Shown here: positions 44,484-52,919 of the stretch, piece after piece
Numbering within the stretch: the stretch's first letter is position 1
Layout: the number at the start of each line of letters is the position of its first letter
Source: Streptomyces novaecaesareae
Lineage (GTDB): Bacteria > Actinomycetota > Actinomycetes > Streptomycetales > Streptomycetaceae
DNA: 64,000 bases
Direction of reading: 5' to 3'
NCBI RefSeq assembly: GCF_000716875.1
Contig: NZ_JNWQ01000023.1
Coordinates: forward strand, 21,036 to 85,035
Program-made: the position numbers and the translations under genes
The notes under the pieces: model-generated
Told to the model about the DNA's origin: nothing
What the model saw: only the letters and a program-made list of their open reading frames with translations
Database searches by the model: none

Positions 44484-45469
44484 CTTCCCTTCGCGAAGAT
44501 TGCCGCCGCCTTCGCTGCGAGGCGGCGCTTGTCCGGCTTCGCCTGCCGGGCGAGCACGTCGTACCCGGCGTCCTCGATGGCCGCCAGGGCCGCGTAGCCG
44601 CCTGCGGTGAATCCCGCCAGGAGCAGTCGAAGCCTTCCCCGAACCGTACCTACCAATGGTGCGCCGCGATCGAGCAGGGTGCGGGCCCGGTCCGCTTCGA
44701 AGGCGATCAGCTCGCGCACCGCGCCGTCGGCGGAGGGGGCGGCGAGGTCGGTCTCGGTCACGCCGAAGCGCCGCAGGTCCTCGGCAGGGAGGTAGATCCG
44801 GCCGCGGTCCAGGTCCTCGGCGACGTCCTGCAGGTGTTCGACCACCTGGAGGGCGGTGCAGATGGCGTCGGAGAGCGCGATCCGCTCGGGTGTGGAGACG
44901 CCCGCGATGGCCAGTACGAGGCGGCCGACCGGGTCGGCGGAGAGCGTGCAGTAGCCGGCCAGGTCCTCGTAGGTGGCGTAGCGGGCGGTGGTCTGGTCCA
45001 CCCGGTTGGCCTCGATCAGACGGCGGAACGGTTCGGGGGTCAGGCCGTGCCGGTCGACCAGCGGGACCAGGGCGCGCATCAGGGGGTGGCGGGGGCGGTC
45101 GGCGCCGGAGGGGTGCAGTGCGGTCTCGAACACCCGGTCGAGGTCGTGCTCCAGCCCGTCGAGCAGGGCGAGCCGGAAGGCGACCTCCTCCGGAGCCGGC
45201 GAGCCGGACTGGGCCGAAGGGGTGGCCGGGGGCGTCCGCTCGACGCCGAGCAGGCGGGCGGTGTCGGCCGGGTCGGCCAGGTCGCCGTCGCCGGCGTCGT
45301 CGACGAGGCGGGCGAAGCCGTAGACCGCCATCAGGTCGTCGCGCCAGGCCGCGGGCAGGAAGAACGGGGCGACCGGGAAGTTCTCCGCACCCGCCTTCGC
45401 CAGGGTCTGACCTGCGGAACGGTTCACCGGCGTATCACTGGGCTGGGCCGAAGCCGACACTGCTGTCAC
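44480..45469 (-). CDS. hpnC: hydroxysqualene synthase
   Basis: Converts presqualene diphosphate to hydroxysqualene, 329 aa. The motifs are ARLVDDAGDGDLAD near residue 54 and VVEHLQDVAEDLDRGRIYLP near 209-228, matching the HpnC branch of squalene/phytoene synthases. The N-terminus reads AGAENFPVAPFFLPAAWRDD. It starts at GTG 45469 and is the first gene of the hopanoid run, so the hopanoid promoter is probably in the 244-nt gap upstream. Confidence 0.92.
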   Translation of the reverse strand: MTAVSASAQPSDTPVNRSAGQTLAKAGAENFPVAPFFLPAAWRDDLMAVYGFARLVDDAGDGDLADPADTARLLGVERTPPATPSAQSGSPAPEEVAFRLALLDGLEHDLDRVFETALHPSGADRPRHPLMRALVPLVDRHGLTPEPFRRLIEANRVDQTTARYATYEDLAGYCTLSADPVGRLVLAIAGVSTPERIALSDAICTALQVVEHLQDVAEDLDRGRIYLPAEDLRRFGVTETDLAAPSADGAVRELIAFEADRARTLLDRGAPLVGTVRGRLRLLLAGFTAGGYAALAAIEDAGYDVLARQAKPDKRRLAAKAAAIFAKGR

Positions 45470-45668
45470 TCCCCCGTTCTACACCGCTGGGTACGACCGG
45501 TCCGACTCGGACACGCGTCCGAGCGCGGGCGTCACGTCCGGCACACCGCCCTCGCGCCTGACAGCCTGACACCGCGGGGCGCGCCGGAGAAGACCGCCCC
45601 GCCCGCCGGGACGGGGTGCTCACCCCCGCGGCGGCGGGCCACCCGGGGTACCGCTTCGGGCAAGCCGA

Positions 45669-45699
45669 AGGCCGGTCCCGGGGGTTCCGGGACCGGCCT
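45669..45699 (-). terminator. hairpin terminator after the TagGH-type exporter
   Basis: AGGCCGGTCCCGG (45669-45681) pairs perfectly with 45687-45699 over GGGTT. It lies 15 nt after the ATP-binding protein stop on the minus strand and upstream of hpnC, so it isolates the hopanoid operon from the exporter operon. Confidence 0.88.
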
Positions 45700-45713
45700 C
45701 GTGGGCGGTGGTG

Positions 45714-46523
45714 CTACGGGCGCTCGCCGCGCTCGTAGCGGCCGACGACCTCGTCGGTCGGGCCGTCCATGACCAGCTCGCCGGCCTCGATCCAGATGGT
45801 CCGCTCGCAGACCTCGCGGATCGAGTTGTTGTCGTGGCTGACCAGGAAGACCGTACCGGCGGAGCCGCGCAGCTCGTCGATGCGGCGCTTGCTGCGCTGC
45901 TGGAAGGCCTGGTCACCGGTGGCCAGGGCCTCGTCGATCAGCAGCACGTCGTGGGTCTTCGCGGCGGCGATCGAGAAGCGCAGGCGGGCGCCCATGCCGG
46001 AGGAGTAGGTGCGCATCGGCAGGGAGATGAAGTCGCCCTTGTCGTTGATGCCGGAGAAGTCGACGATCTCCTGGTAGCGCGCCCGCACGTCGGCCGGGGA
46101 CATCCCCATCGCCAGGCAGCCCAGGACGACGTTGCGCTCGCCGCTGAGCTCGTTCATCAGGGCCGCGTTGACGCCCAGCAGCGAGGGCTGGCCGTTGGTG
46201 TAGATGCCGCCCTTCTCGGTCGGCAGCAGGCCCGCGATGGCGGCCAGCATGGTCGACTTGCCGGAGCCGTTGGAGCCGATCAGGCCGATCGCCTCACCCT
46301 TGTACGCGGTGAAGCTGATGCCCTTGACCGCGTGCACCTCGCGCACGCCGGCGCCGCGCTTGCGGCTGAGGATGCGGCTCAGCGCCGAGGTGGCGCTGCC
46401 CTTGCCGGAGCCGGCGCCGTGCACCCGGTAGACGATGTGCACGTCGTCGACGACGACGGTGGGTTCGCGGGCCACGTCCGTGTCCCGGAGGGTGTCGCGC
46501 TTGCTCAGGTCGGTGTCAGCCAC
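45714..46523 (-). CDS. TagH-like polysaccharide/teichoic acid ABC exporter ATPase
   Basis: ATPase of a Wzm/Wzt or TagGH-type glycoconjugate exporter, 269 aa. Walker A is GSNGSGKS at residues 83-90, the signature is the exporter-type YSSGMGARLRFSIAAA near 170, and Walker B is DVLLIDEALATGD near 190. It lacks the C-terminal carbohydrate-binding domain of some Wzt proteins. It overlaps the permease by 8 nt. It ends a gene set that should assemble an exported phosphopolyol-containing glycan or lipid. Confidence 0.88.
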   Translation of the reverse strand: MADTDLSKRDTLRDTDVAREPTVVVDDVHIVYRVHGAGSGKGSATSALSRILSRKRGAGVREVHAVKGISFTAYKGEAIGLIGSNGSGKSTMLAAIAGLLPTEKGGIYTNGQPSLLGVNAALMNELSGERNVVLGCLAMGMSPADVRARYQEIVDFSGINDKGDFISLPMRTYSSGMGARLRFSIAAAKTHDVLLIDEALATGDQAFQQRSKRRIDELRGSAGTVFLVSHDNNSIREVCERTIWIEAGELVMDGPTDEVVGRYERGERP

Positions 46524-47457
46524 GGCCGTACTCCTCCTCGGCCTTCCAGAAGAAGACGTATCCGATGACGAACATCCCGACCGCCCAGGCGATGCCGTAC
46601 ACCCACTGGTGCGGCGGCAGGCTCTGGTACACGGGCTGGTGCTTGTTGTAGATGACCGGCGCGAAGGCGTGCCGCAGCAGGTCCATGTAGACCGAGGCCG
46701 GGTTCAGGTTCGTCAGCACCTGGATGTAGTGCGGCCACTTGTGGACCCGGTCCTGGATGCTGAACATCACACCGGACAGGAACATCCAGGCCCGCATCAC
46801 GAACGGGATCAGCTGGGAGATGTCACTGGTCTTGGCGCCGATCCGGGCCATGATCAGGGAGATGCCGGTGTTGAACATCGTCTGCAGGATCAGCGCCGGG
46901 ATGATCAGCAGCCAGGTCTTGCCCGGGGTGATGCCGCTGGCCAGGACGGTGACGACCAGCACGACCATCGAGATCAGCAGCTGCTGGAGCTGGATCACGG
47001 TGAAGGCGATCGGCAGGCTGGCACGGGGGAAGTGCAGCGCCCGGATCAGGCCGAGGTTGTCGGAGATCGCCCGGGTACCGGACTGCACCGCGTTCTGGGT
47101 GAACTGGAAGACGAAGACGCCGATGCAGAGCCAGGCGATGTAGGTGTCCGGCGGGAAGCCCTGCTTGCTCTCCAGGATGACGCCGAAGACCAGGTAGAAC
47201 ACGGCGCAGTTGAGCAGCGGGGTCACGACCTGCCAGAGCTGGCCGAGCTTGGCGTCGGTGTACTGGGCCACCAGACGGGCGGTGGCGAAGGCCCAGATGA
47301 AGTGGCGCCGGGCCCAGAGCTGCTTGGTGTACGCGAACAGGCCCGGCCGGGCACCGCTCACCGACAGACCGTACTTGTCCGCAAGCTGCTTGGGGGTCAG
47401 GCCCGCGTCCACCCCCCTGGGGGTCGAGAGGCTGACGGGTTCACTCACTGTCGACAC
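46516..47457 (-). CDS. TagG-like ABC-2 type exporter permease
   Basis: Membrane subunit of the glycoconjugate exporter, 313 aa, with six membrane helices after a 70-residue cytoplasmic start (SLSTPRGVDAGLTPKQLADK and following). FARLVAQYTDAKLGQLWQVV-like sequence near residues 55-75 and PRASLPIAFTVIQLQQLLIS near 142 are typical of ABC-2/TagG permeases. The start is GTG 47457. The 141-nt gap before it contains a GATC-rich inverted stretch (near 47578-47612 and adjoining), so the exporter pair may have its own promoter. Confidence 0.88.
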   Translation of the reverse strand: MSTVSEPVSLSTPRGVDAGLTPKQLADKYGLSVSGARPGLFAYTKQLWARRHFIWAFATARLVAQYTDAKLGQLWQVVTPLLNCAVFYLVFGVILESKQGFPPDTYIAWLCIGVFVFQFTQNAVQSGTRAISDNLGLIRALHFPRASLPIAFTVIQLQQLLISMVVLVVTVLASGITPGKTWLLIIPALILQTMFNTGISLIMARIGAKTSDISQLIPFVMRAWMFLSGVMFSIQDRVHKWPHYIQVLTNLNPASVYMDLLRHAFAPVIYNKHQPVYQSLPPHQWVYGIAWAVGMFVIGYVFFWKAEEEYGRG

Positions 47458-47598
47458 ATTCGTCCTTCACGCGGGATCGGTCGGGGCGATCGGCCGACGG
47501 GAAGTCCGCCGGCCGTGCGCCGATGGGGATCCACTGGGATCTCGGGGAAGCCGGCCGGTGTGTGGTCACCGGCCGAGGCGATCGATCATTCGATCAGA

Positions 47599-48498
47599 TC
47601 AGATGATCGGTGGTCGGCCCAGCCTGGTCAGTCGCCAAACGGTACGCCATCGCATGGGCCGCCGCGGACCGCAGGGTTCGCGCCAGCCCGCCCGGAATCC
47701 GCCCCACCAGGCCTTCAGCGCCTCGGGGGAGGGGCGTCGGGCCAGGGTCAGCAGGAACCAGGTTCCCAGATAGAGAGGCACCAACGGGGCCGGAAGGTTC
47801 CGCCTCGCGAGCCAGACCCGGTTTCGGGCCACGTTGTGGAAGTAGGTGGCGTGCCGGGCGGGCGAGGTCGTGGGGTGGTGCAGCACCACGTCCGCGCGGT
47901 AGTCGATGGCCCAGCCGGCGTCCAGCGCGCGCCACGCGAGGTCGGTCTCCTCGTGGGCGTAGAAGAACTCGGCGGGCAGCTGGCCGGCCTGCTCGAACAC
48001 CGTGCAGCGCACGGCACTCGCACCGCCCAGGAAGGTGGTCACCCGGGAGGAGCGCAGCGGGTCGCTGGCACGCAGCCGGGGGACGTGCCGGCGCTGGGTT
48101 TCGCCGGTGTCCGGGTCGGCGATCCGGAAGGAGACGATGCCCAGCTCCCGGTCGGCGGTGAAGGCCTCCCGCAGCAGCCGGGCCGAGTCGGTGCGCGGCA
48201 GGCTCCCGTCGTCGTCCAGGAAGAGGACGGCGTCGACGTCCTTCCCGTCCCGGCCGAACAGCTCTATGCCGACGTTGCGCCCGCCCGGGATGCCGAGGTT
48301 CTCCGGCAGCTCCACGCTGCGCACGCCCTCGGGCAGCGGGGGCAGCGCCGCCCCCTGGCCGACCACGGCCAGCTCGACCGCCGGGCCCTCCTGGGCGCGG
48401 ACGGACTCGATCAGGGCGTTGAGCTCGGCGGGCCGGTTGCCCATGGTGATGATCACGGCGCCGAGGCGGAAGCTCTCCGCGTTCGTCCCGGCAGTCAT
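47599..48498 (-). CDS. family 2 glycosyltransferase
   Basis: A GT-A fold transferase, 299 aa. The start FRLGAVIITMGNRPAELNAL is the first strand of the fold, the metal motif is AVLFLDDDGSLPRTD near residues 94-108, and the acceptor-side segment EFFYAHEETDLAWRALDAGW (E-E-T-D-L-x-W) lies near 188. ATG 48498 overlaps the CDP-alcohol transferase stop by 4 nt. A role in adding a sugar to the product of the neighbouring enzymes is inferred from coupling. Confidence 0.88.
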   Translation of the reverse strand: MTAGTNAESFRLGAVIITMGNRPAELNALIESVRAQEGPAVELAVVGQGAALPPLPEGVRSVELPENLGIPGGRNVGIELFGRDGKDVDAVLFLDDDGSLPRTDSARLLREAFTADRELGIVSFRIADPDTGETQRRHVPRLRASDPLRSSRVTTFLGGASAVRCTVFEQAGQLPAEFFYAHEETDLAWRALDAGWAIDYRADVVLHHPTTSPARHATYFHNVARNRVWLARRNLPAPLVPLYLGTWFLLTLARRPSPEALKAWWGGFRAGWREPCGPRRPMRWRTVWRLTRLGRPPII

Positions 48499-49346
48499 CG
48501 CAGCCTGCTGGAGAGGACGATGCTCAGCAGGTGCAGCACGGTCTGCAGCATGGCGATCGCCGCCAGGACGACCACCGCGAGCCGGGTGAAGAAGAGACCG
48601 CCGTGCACGGCGTCGGCGATCCCGGCGGCGAGGATGAACAGCGAGGCCTCGACCGCGCCGACCAGGCGGTGGAACTTCAGCAGGGAGGCCGCCCGGCGGG
48701 CCTTGGCGACGGCGGTCGAGCGCGGCACCGAGGCGCTGTCCTCGACGGCCGTCAGGCCGCTGCGGGCCCGGGCCACGTCCACCAGGTCCGTCTCGGACTT
48801 GATCAGGATCGCGCCGAGCGCGGCCAGCGTGCCGAGGAAGGCCCACTCCCAGTGCGAGCCGCCGCCCTCGCGGTGCAGCAGGTCGGCGGCGCGCAGGCCG
48901 AGGCCGGTCAGCAGGGCCGCCTCGGACATGTAGTGGCCGACCCGGTCCAGGTACACGCCGGTGAGCGAGGTCTGCCGGCGCCAGCGGGCCACCTCGCCGT
49001 CCACGCAGTCCAGCAGCAGGTAGACCTGGATCAGCAGGGCGCCCAGCACCGCGCCCGCGATGCCCGGCACGACCAGCGCGGCACCGGCCAGGATGCCGGT
49101 GAACATCATCAGGTACGTCAGGCCGTTGGGCGTGATCGCCGTCATGGTGGACAGCACACGGGTGATCCGCAGCGAGATCTTCCGCATGTACAGGCGCCCG
49201 GCCCAGTGCTCGGCGCTGCGGCGCTGGAGCATGCCCTCCGGGTGGATCACCGCGCGCAGTTCCTCGATCGAGGGCCGGCGGGTCAGGTCCACCGGGGGAC
49301 GGTCGGCGCCCGTGGTGGAGGGGTCAGCTGTTGACGGCTTGGACAT
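48495..49346 (-). CDS. CDP-alcohol phosphatidyltransferase family protein
   Basis: Membrane enzyme of 283 aa that should transfer a phospho-alcohol from a CDP-alcohol. The family motif reads DCVDGEVARWRR near residues 108-119, then GVYLDRVGHYMSE near 124-136. The canonical last Asp (D-x3-D) is His here, D-R-V-G-H, which is unusual. Four to six membrane helices lie around and after the motif. It overlaps the dehydrogenase upstream by 23 nt and the glycosyltransferase by 4 nt. Substrate not known; CDP-glycerol (sn-1) from the neighbours is a guess. Confidence 0.87.
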   Translation of the reverse strand: MSKPSTADPSTTGADRPPVDLTRRPSIEELRAVIHPEGMLQRRSAEHWAGRLYMRKISLRITRVLSTMTAITPNGLTYLMMFTGILAGAALVVPGIAGAVLGALLIQVYLLLDCVDGEVARWRRQTSLTGVYLDRVGHYMSEAALLTGLGLRAADLLHREGGGSHWEWAFLGTLAALGAILIKSETDLVDVARARSGLTAVEDSASVPRSTAVAKARRAASLLKFHRLVGAVEASLFILAAGIADAVHGGLFFTRLAVVVLAAIAMLQTVLHLLSIVLSSRLR

Positions 49347-50385
49347 AGTCGGCGTACGCGTCCCTGATTGCGGAAGGGGAGAGGTCGAGGTGTTCGAGGA
49401 TGGTGAAGCGCCCCGGCCGGGTGTTCGGAGCGTAGTGCACCGCTTCGGTGAACTCCGCTTCGGTGAAGCCGATCTGAGCCGCGGTCACCGGCAGCCCGTG
49501 GCTCGCCAGGCGCTCCACGATCAGACCGGTCAGCTCGCGTTCGCCCCGCAGGAAGCTGGCGAACGCGGCACCGAGGCCGACCTGTTCGCCGTGCTGGGCG
49601 GACCGCTTCGGATACAGCACGTCCAGGGCATGGCAGATCTCGTGACAGGCGCCCGACGAAGGCCGGGAGCTGCCCGCGATGTTCATCGCGATGCCGGACA
49701 GTACCAGGGCCTCCGCGAGGGCCGTCAGGAGGTCCTGATCCTGAGTGTTTCCTGGGTGCCGCAGCAGGTTCTCCCCCGCCGAGCGGGCCATCGCGATGGC
49801 CAGCCCGTCCACCGGCTCGCCGGTGACCGCGTGCGACAACTCCCAGTCCGCGCAGGCCGAGATGTTGGAGACGACGTCGCCGATGCCGGCTGCCACGAAG
49901 CGCGCCGGGGCCTGCCGGATCACGTCCAGGTCGACGATGATGCCGATCGGGCTGGGCACCCCGTAGGAGCCCCGGCCGGCGTCGTTGTCGAGGGTCGAGA
50001 CCGGCGAGCAGATGCCGTCGTGGGCCAGGTTGGTGGCGACCGCGACCAGCGGCAGGCCGACCCGGGCGGCGGCGTACTTGGCGGCGTCGATGATCTTGCC
50101 GCCGCCGAGGCCGACGATCGCGTCGTAGTGCCCGCCGCGCATCGACTCGGCCAGGCGCACCGCGCTGTCCAGGCTGCCGTCGTCCACGTTGTACCAGTCG
50201 GCGCCGGGCAGGGCGGGCTCCAGGCGCCGGCGCATGGCCGCACCGGAGCCGTTGCTGATCGCCACCGCGATCCGGCCCGAGGCCGACAGCCGCTGGTCCG
50301 CGAGGATCCCGCCGAGCGCGTCCAGCGCGCCCGAGCGGATCTCCACGAACAGCGGCGACGGGACCAGTCGGGTCAGTACCGGCAC
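49324..50385 (-). CDS. glycerol-1-phosphate dehydrogenase-like (AraM/EgsA-type) enzyme
   Basis: Metal- and NAD(P)-dependent dehydrogenase of 353 aa in the iron-alcohol-dehydrogenase/dehydroquinate synthase superfamily. The cofactor loop is VGLGGGKIIDAAKYAA near residue 90. AVATNLAHDGICSPVSTLDN near 119 matches the G1P-dehydrogenase signature. The metal ligands are suggested by GIGDVVSN (Asp), CHEICHALD (His) and QHGEQVG (His). Family members reduce dihydroxyacetone phosphate to sn-glycerol 1-phosphate. It overlaps both neighbours (13 and 23 nt). Other polyol phosphates are possible. Confidence 0.82.
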   Translation of the reverse strand: MPVLTRLVPSPLFVEIRSGALDALGGILADQRLSASGRIAVAISNGSGAAMRRRLEPALPGADWYNVDDGSLDSAVRLAESMRGGHYDAIVGLGGGKIIDAAKYAAARVGLPLVAVATNLAHDGICSPVSTLDNDAGRGSYGVPSPIGIIVDLDVIRQAPARFVAAGIGDVVSNISACADWELSHAVTGEPVDGLAIAMARSAGENLLRHPGNTQDQDLLTALAEALVLSGIAMNIAGSSRPSSGACHEICHALDVLYPKRSAQHGEQVGLGAAFASFLRGERELTGLIVERLASHGLPVTAAQIGFTEAEFTEAVHYAPNTRPGRFTILEHLDLSPSAIRDAYADYVQAVNS

Positions 50386-51128
50386 GCGATCTCCCGCGCC
50401 TTCGCCAGGTCGTCGTGGTTGTCGACCTCGACCCAGGAGACCTCACCGATCGGCTGCACGTCGATCCGCAGGCCGCGGTCGACCATCTCCTGGTAGCCGT
50501 CCTCGTAGTACAGCTGGGGGTCGCGCTCGTAGGTGGCGCGCAGCGCGTCGGTCAGGTCCGCGGCGGCGGCGGGGTTGATCACGGTGACGCCGATGTACTC
50601 GCCGCTCGCCTCGGACGGGTCCATCAGCTTGGTGATGCGGCGCATGCCGGCGGCCGGGTCGACGACGACCTTCATCTCCTCGTCGGCGAGCTTCTTCACC
50701 GTGTCGAGGGCGAGCAGGATGCCCGGGGCCCGGCCGCTCTCGGCGAGGCGCTGGTTGCCCTCCAGCATGGTGCGCTGGACGGAGGCGGGGTGGACGGTAT
50801 CGCCGTTGGCCAGCAGCAGGCCCTCGCCGAACAGCTCGCGGGCGCACCAGAGCGAGTAGGCGTTGTTCCACTCCTCGGCCTTGTCGTTCTCGACGAGGTG
50901 GAGCTTGACGCCGTACGTGGACTCCAGGGCGTCCTTGCGGTCGTACACCGCCTCCTTGCGGTAGCCGACGACGATCGCGGCCTCGCGCAGGCCGACCTCG
51001 GCGAAGTTGCGGAGGGTGAGGTCCAGGACGGTCCGCTCCCCGTCGACCGGCACCAGCGCCTTGGGCAGGGTGTCGGTGTACGGGCGCAGCCGGCGGCCGG
51101 CGCCGGCTGCCAGAACGAGGCCGATCAT
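50373..51128 (-). CDS. sugar/polyol-phosphate nucleotidyltransferase
   Basis: A 251-aa nucleotidyltransferase that should activate a phospho-alcohol or sugar phosphate with an NTP. The signature is LVLAAGAGRRLRPYTDTLPK at residues 4-23; LLLANGDTVH near 104 is the metal-site region, and EVSWVEVDNHDDLAKA near the end resembles phosphocholine/polyol cytidylyltransferases. ATG 51128 starts the run of overlapping genes. With the next gene making a glycerol-phosphate-like alcohol and the one after using CDP-alcohols, CTP is the likely co-substrate. Confidence 0.85.
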   Translation of the reverse strand: MIGLVLAAGAGRRLRPYTDTLPKALVPVDGERTVLDLTLRNFAEVGLREAAIVVGYRKEAVYDRKDALESTYGVKLHLVENDKAEEWNNAYSLWCARELFGEGLLLANGDTVHPASVQRTMLEGNQRLAESGRAPGILLALDTVKKLADEEMKVVVDPAAGMRRITKLMDPSEASGEYIGVTVINPAAAADLTDALRATYERDPQLYYEDGYQEMVDRGLRIDVQPIGEVSWVEVDNHDDLAKAREIACRY

Positions 51129-51636
51129 GCGGGGTCTCCTGATCCGTCGTGCTGTGCGGGTGAACCGTGCCGAGGGCGGCGCCGCTGCTCCGCCGGACCG
51201 GTCTGCGACCGGGCCGGGCAGCGGCGCGCCGGTACCTGCAGGTCCGGGCACCGTGTCGTATGTGATGGTAGGCGACTCGGACGATCAGCCGGAACGCGCC
51301 CGGAGACGGGAAGGTGACGGCGGAGCGACTCCCCGGGGCCGTACCCGGCCGCACCCGGCCGCACCGGGCCGCTCGAACGGCCCCCGAACGTCCGTCGAAC
51401 GATTCTGCGACAGTGATGACTCTTACGGGGGCGTCCCGGACCCATCTCTGCACGGTTTTCGACTCCTCCGGGCCATGATCCGCCCGCTTGTGCGTGGGAC
51501 CCCTGACGAGTGCCACCCATACGGCAGACTGGAACCCGACGCCGGCGCCGGTGCCCCCGCTGCGTCCGCCGCGCTCCGCCCGGAGCGCCGGACACACCCG
51601 ATGCTCCCGTTGCTCCCGCTCCCGGAAAGAGGCCCC
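51129..51636. other. gene-free divergent region between nucleotidyltransferase and idi
   Basis: A 508-nt gap. It should carry the promoters of the glycoconjugate operon and of idi. GTATGTGATGGTAGGCGAC near 51257 and ATTCTGCGACAGTGATGACT near 51401 are the lowest-GC stretches. Open frames cross it but lack family similarity. I see no clear operator. Confidence 0.5.
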
Positions 51637-52284
51637 ATGCCCCCCAGTCTGCCGACCGACAAGACGCACTTCGCCGCCGAGATCGACACCGGTCTCGACG
51701 TGGAGACCGACGTGACGGTCGACCCACGGACCGCCTCGGCTCCCGGTACCGAGATCCTGCTGGAGCTGGTCGACGACGAGGGCGTGACGATCGGCACCGC
51801 CGAGAAGCACTGGGCCCACCAGCAGCCGGGCCGGCTGCACCGCGCCTTCTCGGTGTTCCTCTTCGACCGCCAGGGCCGGCTGCTGCTCCAGCGCCGGGCC
51901 CTCGGCAAGTACCACTCCCCCGGCGTCTGGTCGAACACCTGCTGCGGCCACCCCTACCCGGACGAACCGCCCTTCGTCGCCGCCGCCCGGCGCACCGCCG
52001 AGGAGCTGGGCGTCGCCCCGGCGCTGCTCTGCGAGGCCGGCACCGTCCGCTACGACCTGCCGGACGAGGCCTCCGGGCTGATCGAGCGGGAGTGGAACCA
52101 CCTCTTCGTGGGACTGGTGACCGCGCCGGTCGAGCCGAACCCGGACGAGGTGGACGACTTCGCCTTCGTGACCGCGGAGGAGCTGCGGGAACTGCGGGCC
52201 GAGCGGCCCTTCTCGGTCTGGTTCGAGACCGTCTTCGAGGCGGCGCTGCCGGGGATCCGGGAGATCGCCGGGCGGGACTGGTAG
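51637..52284 (+). CDS. idi: isopentenyl-diphosphate delta-isomerase, type I
   Basis: Interconverts isopentenyl and dimethylallyl diphosphate, 215 aa. The active-site cysteine is in VWSNTCCGHPYPDE near residues 102-115, and the catalytic glutamate in EREWNHLFVG near 165. RAFSVFLFDRQGRLLLQRRA starts the Nudix-like fold. ATG 51637 follows AAAGAGG with a 4-nt spacer; an ATG at 51601 in frame is less likely. It supports the hopanoid genes 6-18 kb away and is divergent from the glycoconjugate operon. Confidence 0.93.
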   Translation: MPPSLPTDKTHFAAEIDTGLDVETDVTVDPRTASAPGTEILLELVDDEGVTIGTAEKHWAHQQPGRLHRAFSVFLFDRQGRLLLQRRALGKYHSPGVWSNTCCGHPYPDEPPFVAAARRTAEELGVAPALLCEAGTVRYDLPDEASGLIEREWNHLFVGLVTAPVEPNPDEVDDFAFVTAEELRELRAERPFSVWFETVFEAALPGIREIAGRDW

Positions 52285-52352
52285 TCGGTCCCGTCCTCGG
52301 TCCTGCGGTGGGCCGGTCCCGTGGAACGGACGGGTCGGCACGAGCGGGCCGG

Positions 52353-52919
52353 TCAGTGCTCGGGCTCCGGGGGGACGGGCAGTGAGGCCCAGATGACCTT
52401 GCCGCCCTCCCCCGTCCGCTCGACGTCGCACACCCCGCCGGCCTGCAACGTGACGCTCTTCACCAGCAGCAGCCCGCGCCCGCCGGTGCGGCCGGTGTCG
52501 TTCTCCAGCGCCTTCGGCCGGTACGGATCGCCGTCCTCGACCGACACCCGCACCCAGCCCCCGCGCACCGCCAGCTCGGTGACCACCTCGGGCGACAGCT
52601 CGGCGGCGTGCGTCACCGCGTTGCTGACCAGCTCCGAGACGATCAGCAGCAGGTCGTCCACCAGCTCCTGGTAACGCACCCCGGCCATGCCCTGGGCCAG
52701 CAGGCGGTCGCGCACCGCGTGCCGGGTGAGCGGCACGGAGGCCTCCGCGGCGGGCACCGGGAAGCGCCACGTGCCCTCGGTGGGGCCTGCGGGCGCAGCG
52801 GCTTCGCCCCGCCCTTCGCCCGGCCCGCCGCGTCTCGGTTCGGCTTCTGCCGTCCCGCTGATCTGCTCCACGTCCAGCCGCCCTTCGTCCGCGACCCGGG
52901 AATCAGGCGATCCGCTCAT
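52353..52919 (-). CDS. HATPase_c (anti-sigma/RsbW-like) ATP-binding protein
   Basis: A 188-aa protein with a GHKL ATPase domain of the anti-sigma-factor type. The N box is IVSELVSNAVTHAAE near residue 95, the G1 box VSVEDGDPYRP near 128, and the G2 box GGRGLLLVKSVT near 150. The first 50 residues are a disordered Gly/Ala/Glu tail. Streptomycetes have many such orphans; most lack a neighbouring sigma factor, as here. It converges with idi. Confidence 0.85.
   Translation of the reverse strand: MSGSPDSRVADEGRLDVEQISGTAEAEPRRGGPGEGRGEAAAPAGPTEGTWRFPVPAAEASVPLTRHAVRDRLLAQGMAGVRYQELVDDLLLIVSELVSNAVTHAAELSPEVVTELAVRGGWVRVSVEDGDPYRPKALENDTGRTGGRGLLLVKSVTLQAGGVCDVERTGEGGKVIWASLPVPPEPEH

Noticed and set aside
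46435..48933. 832-codon plus-strand open frame across TagGH and GT2
   Set aside because: Low-complexity shadow reading; the minus strand encodes three recognisable, partly overlapping genes.
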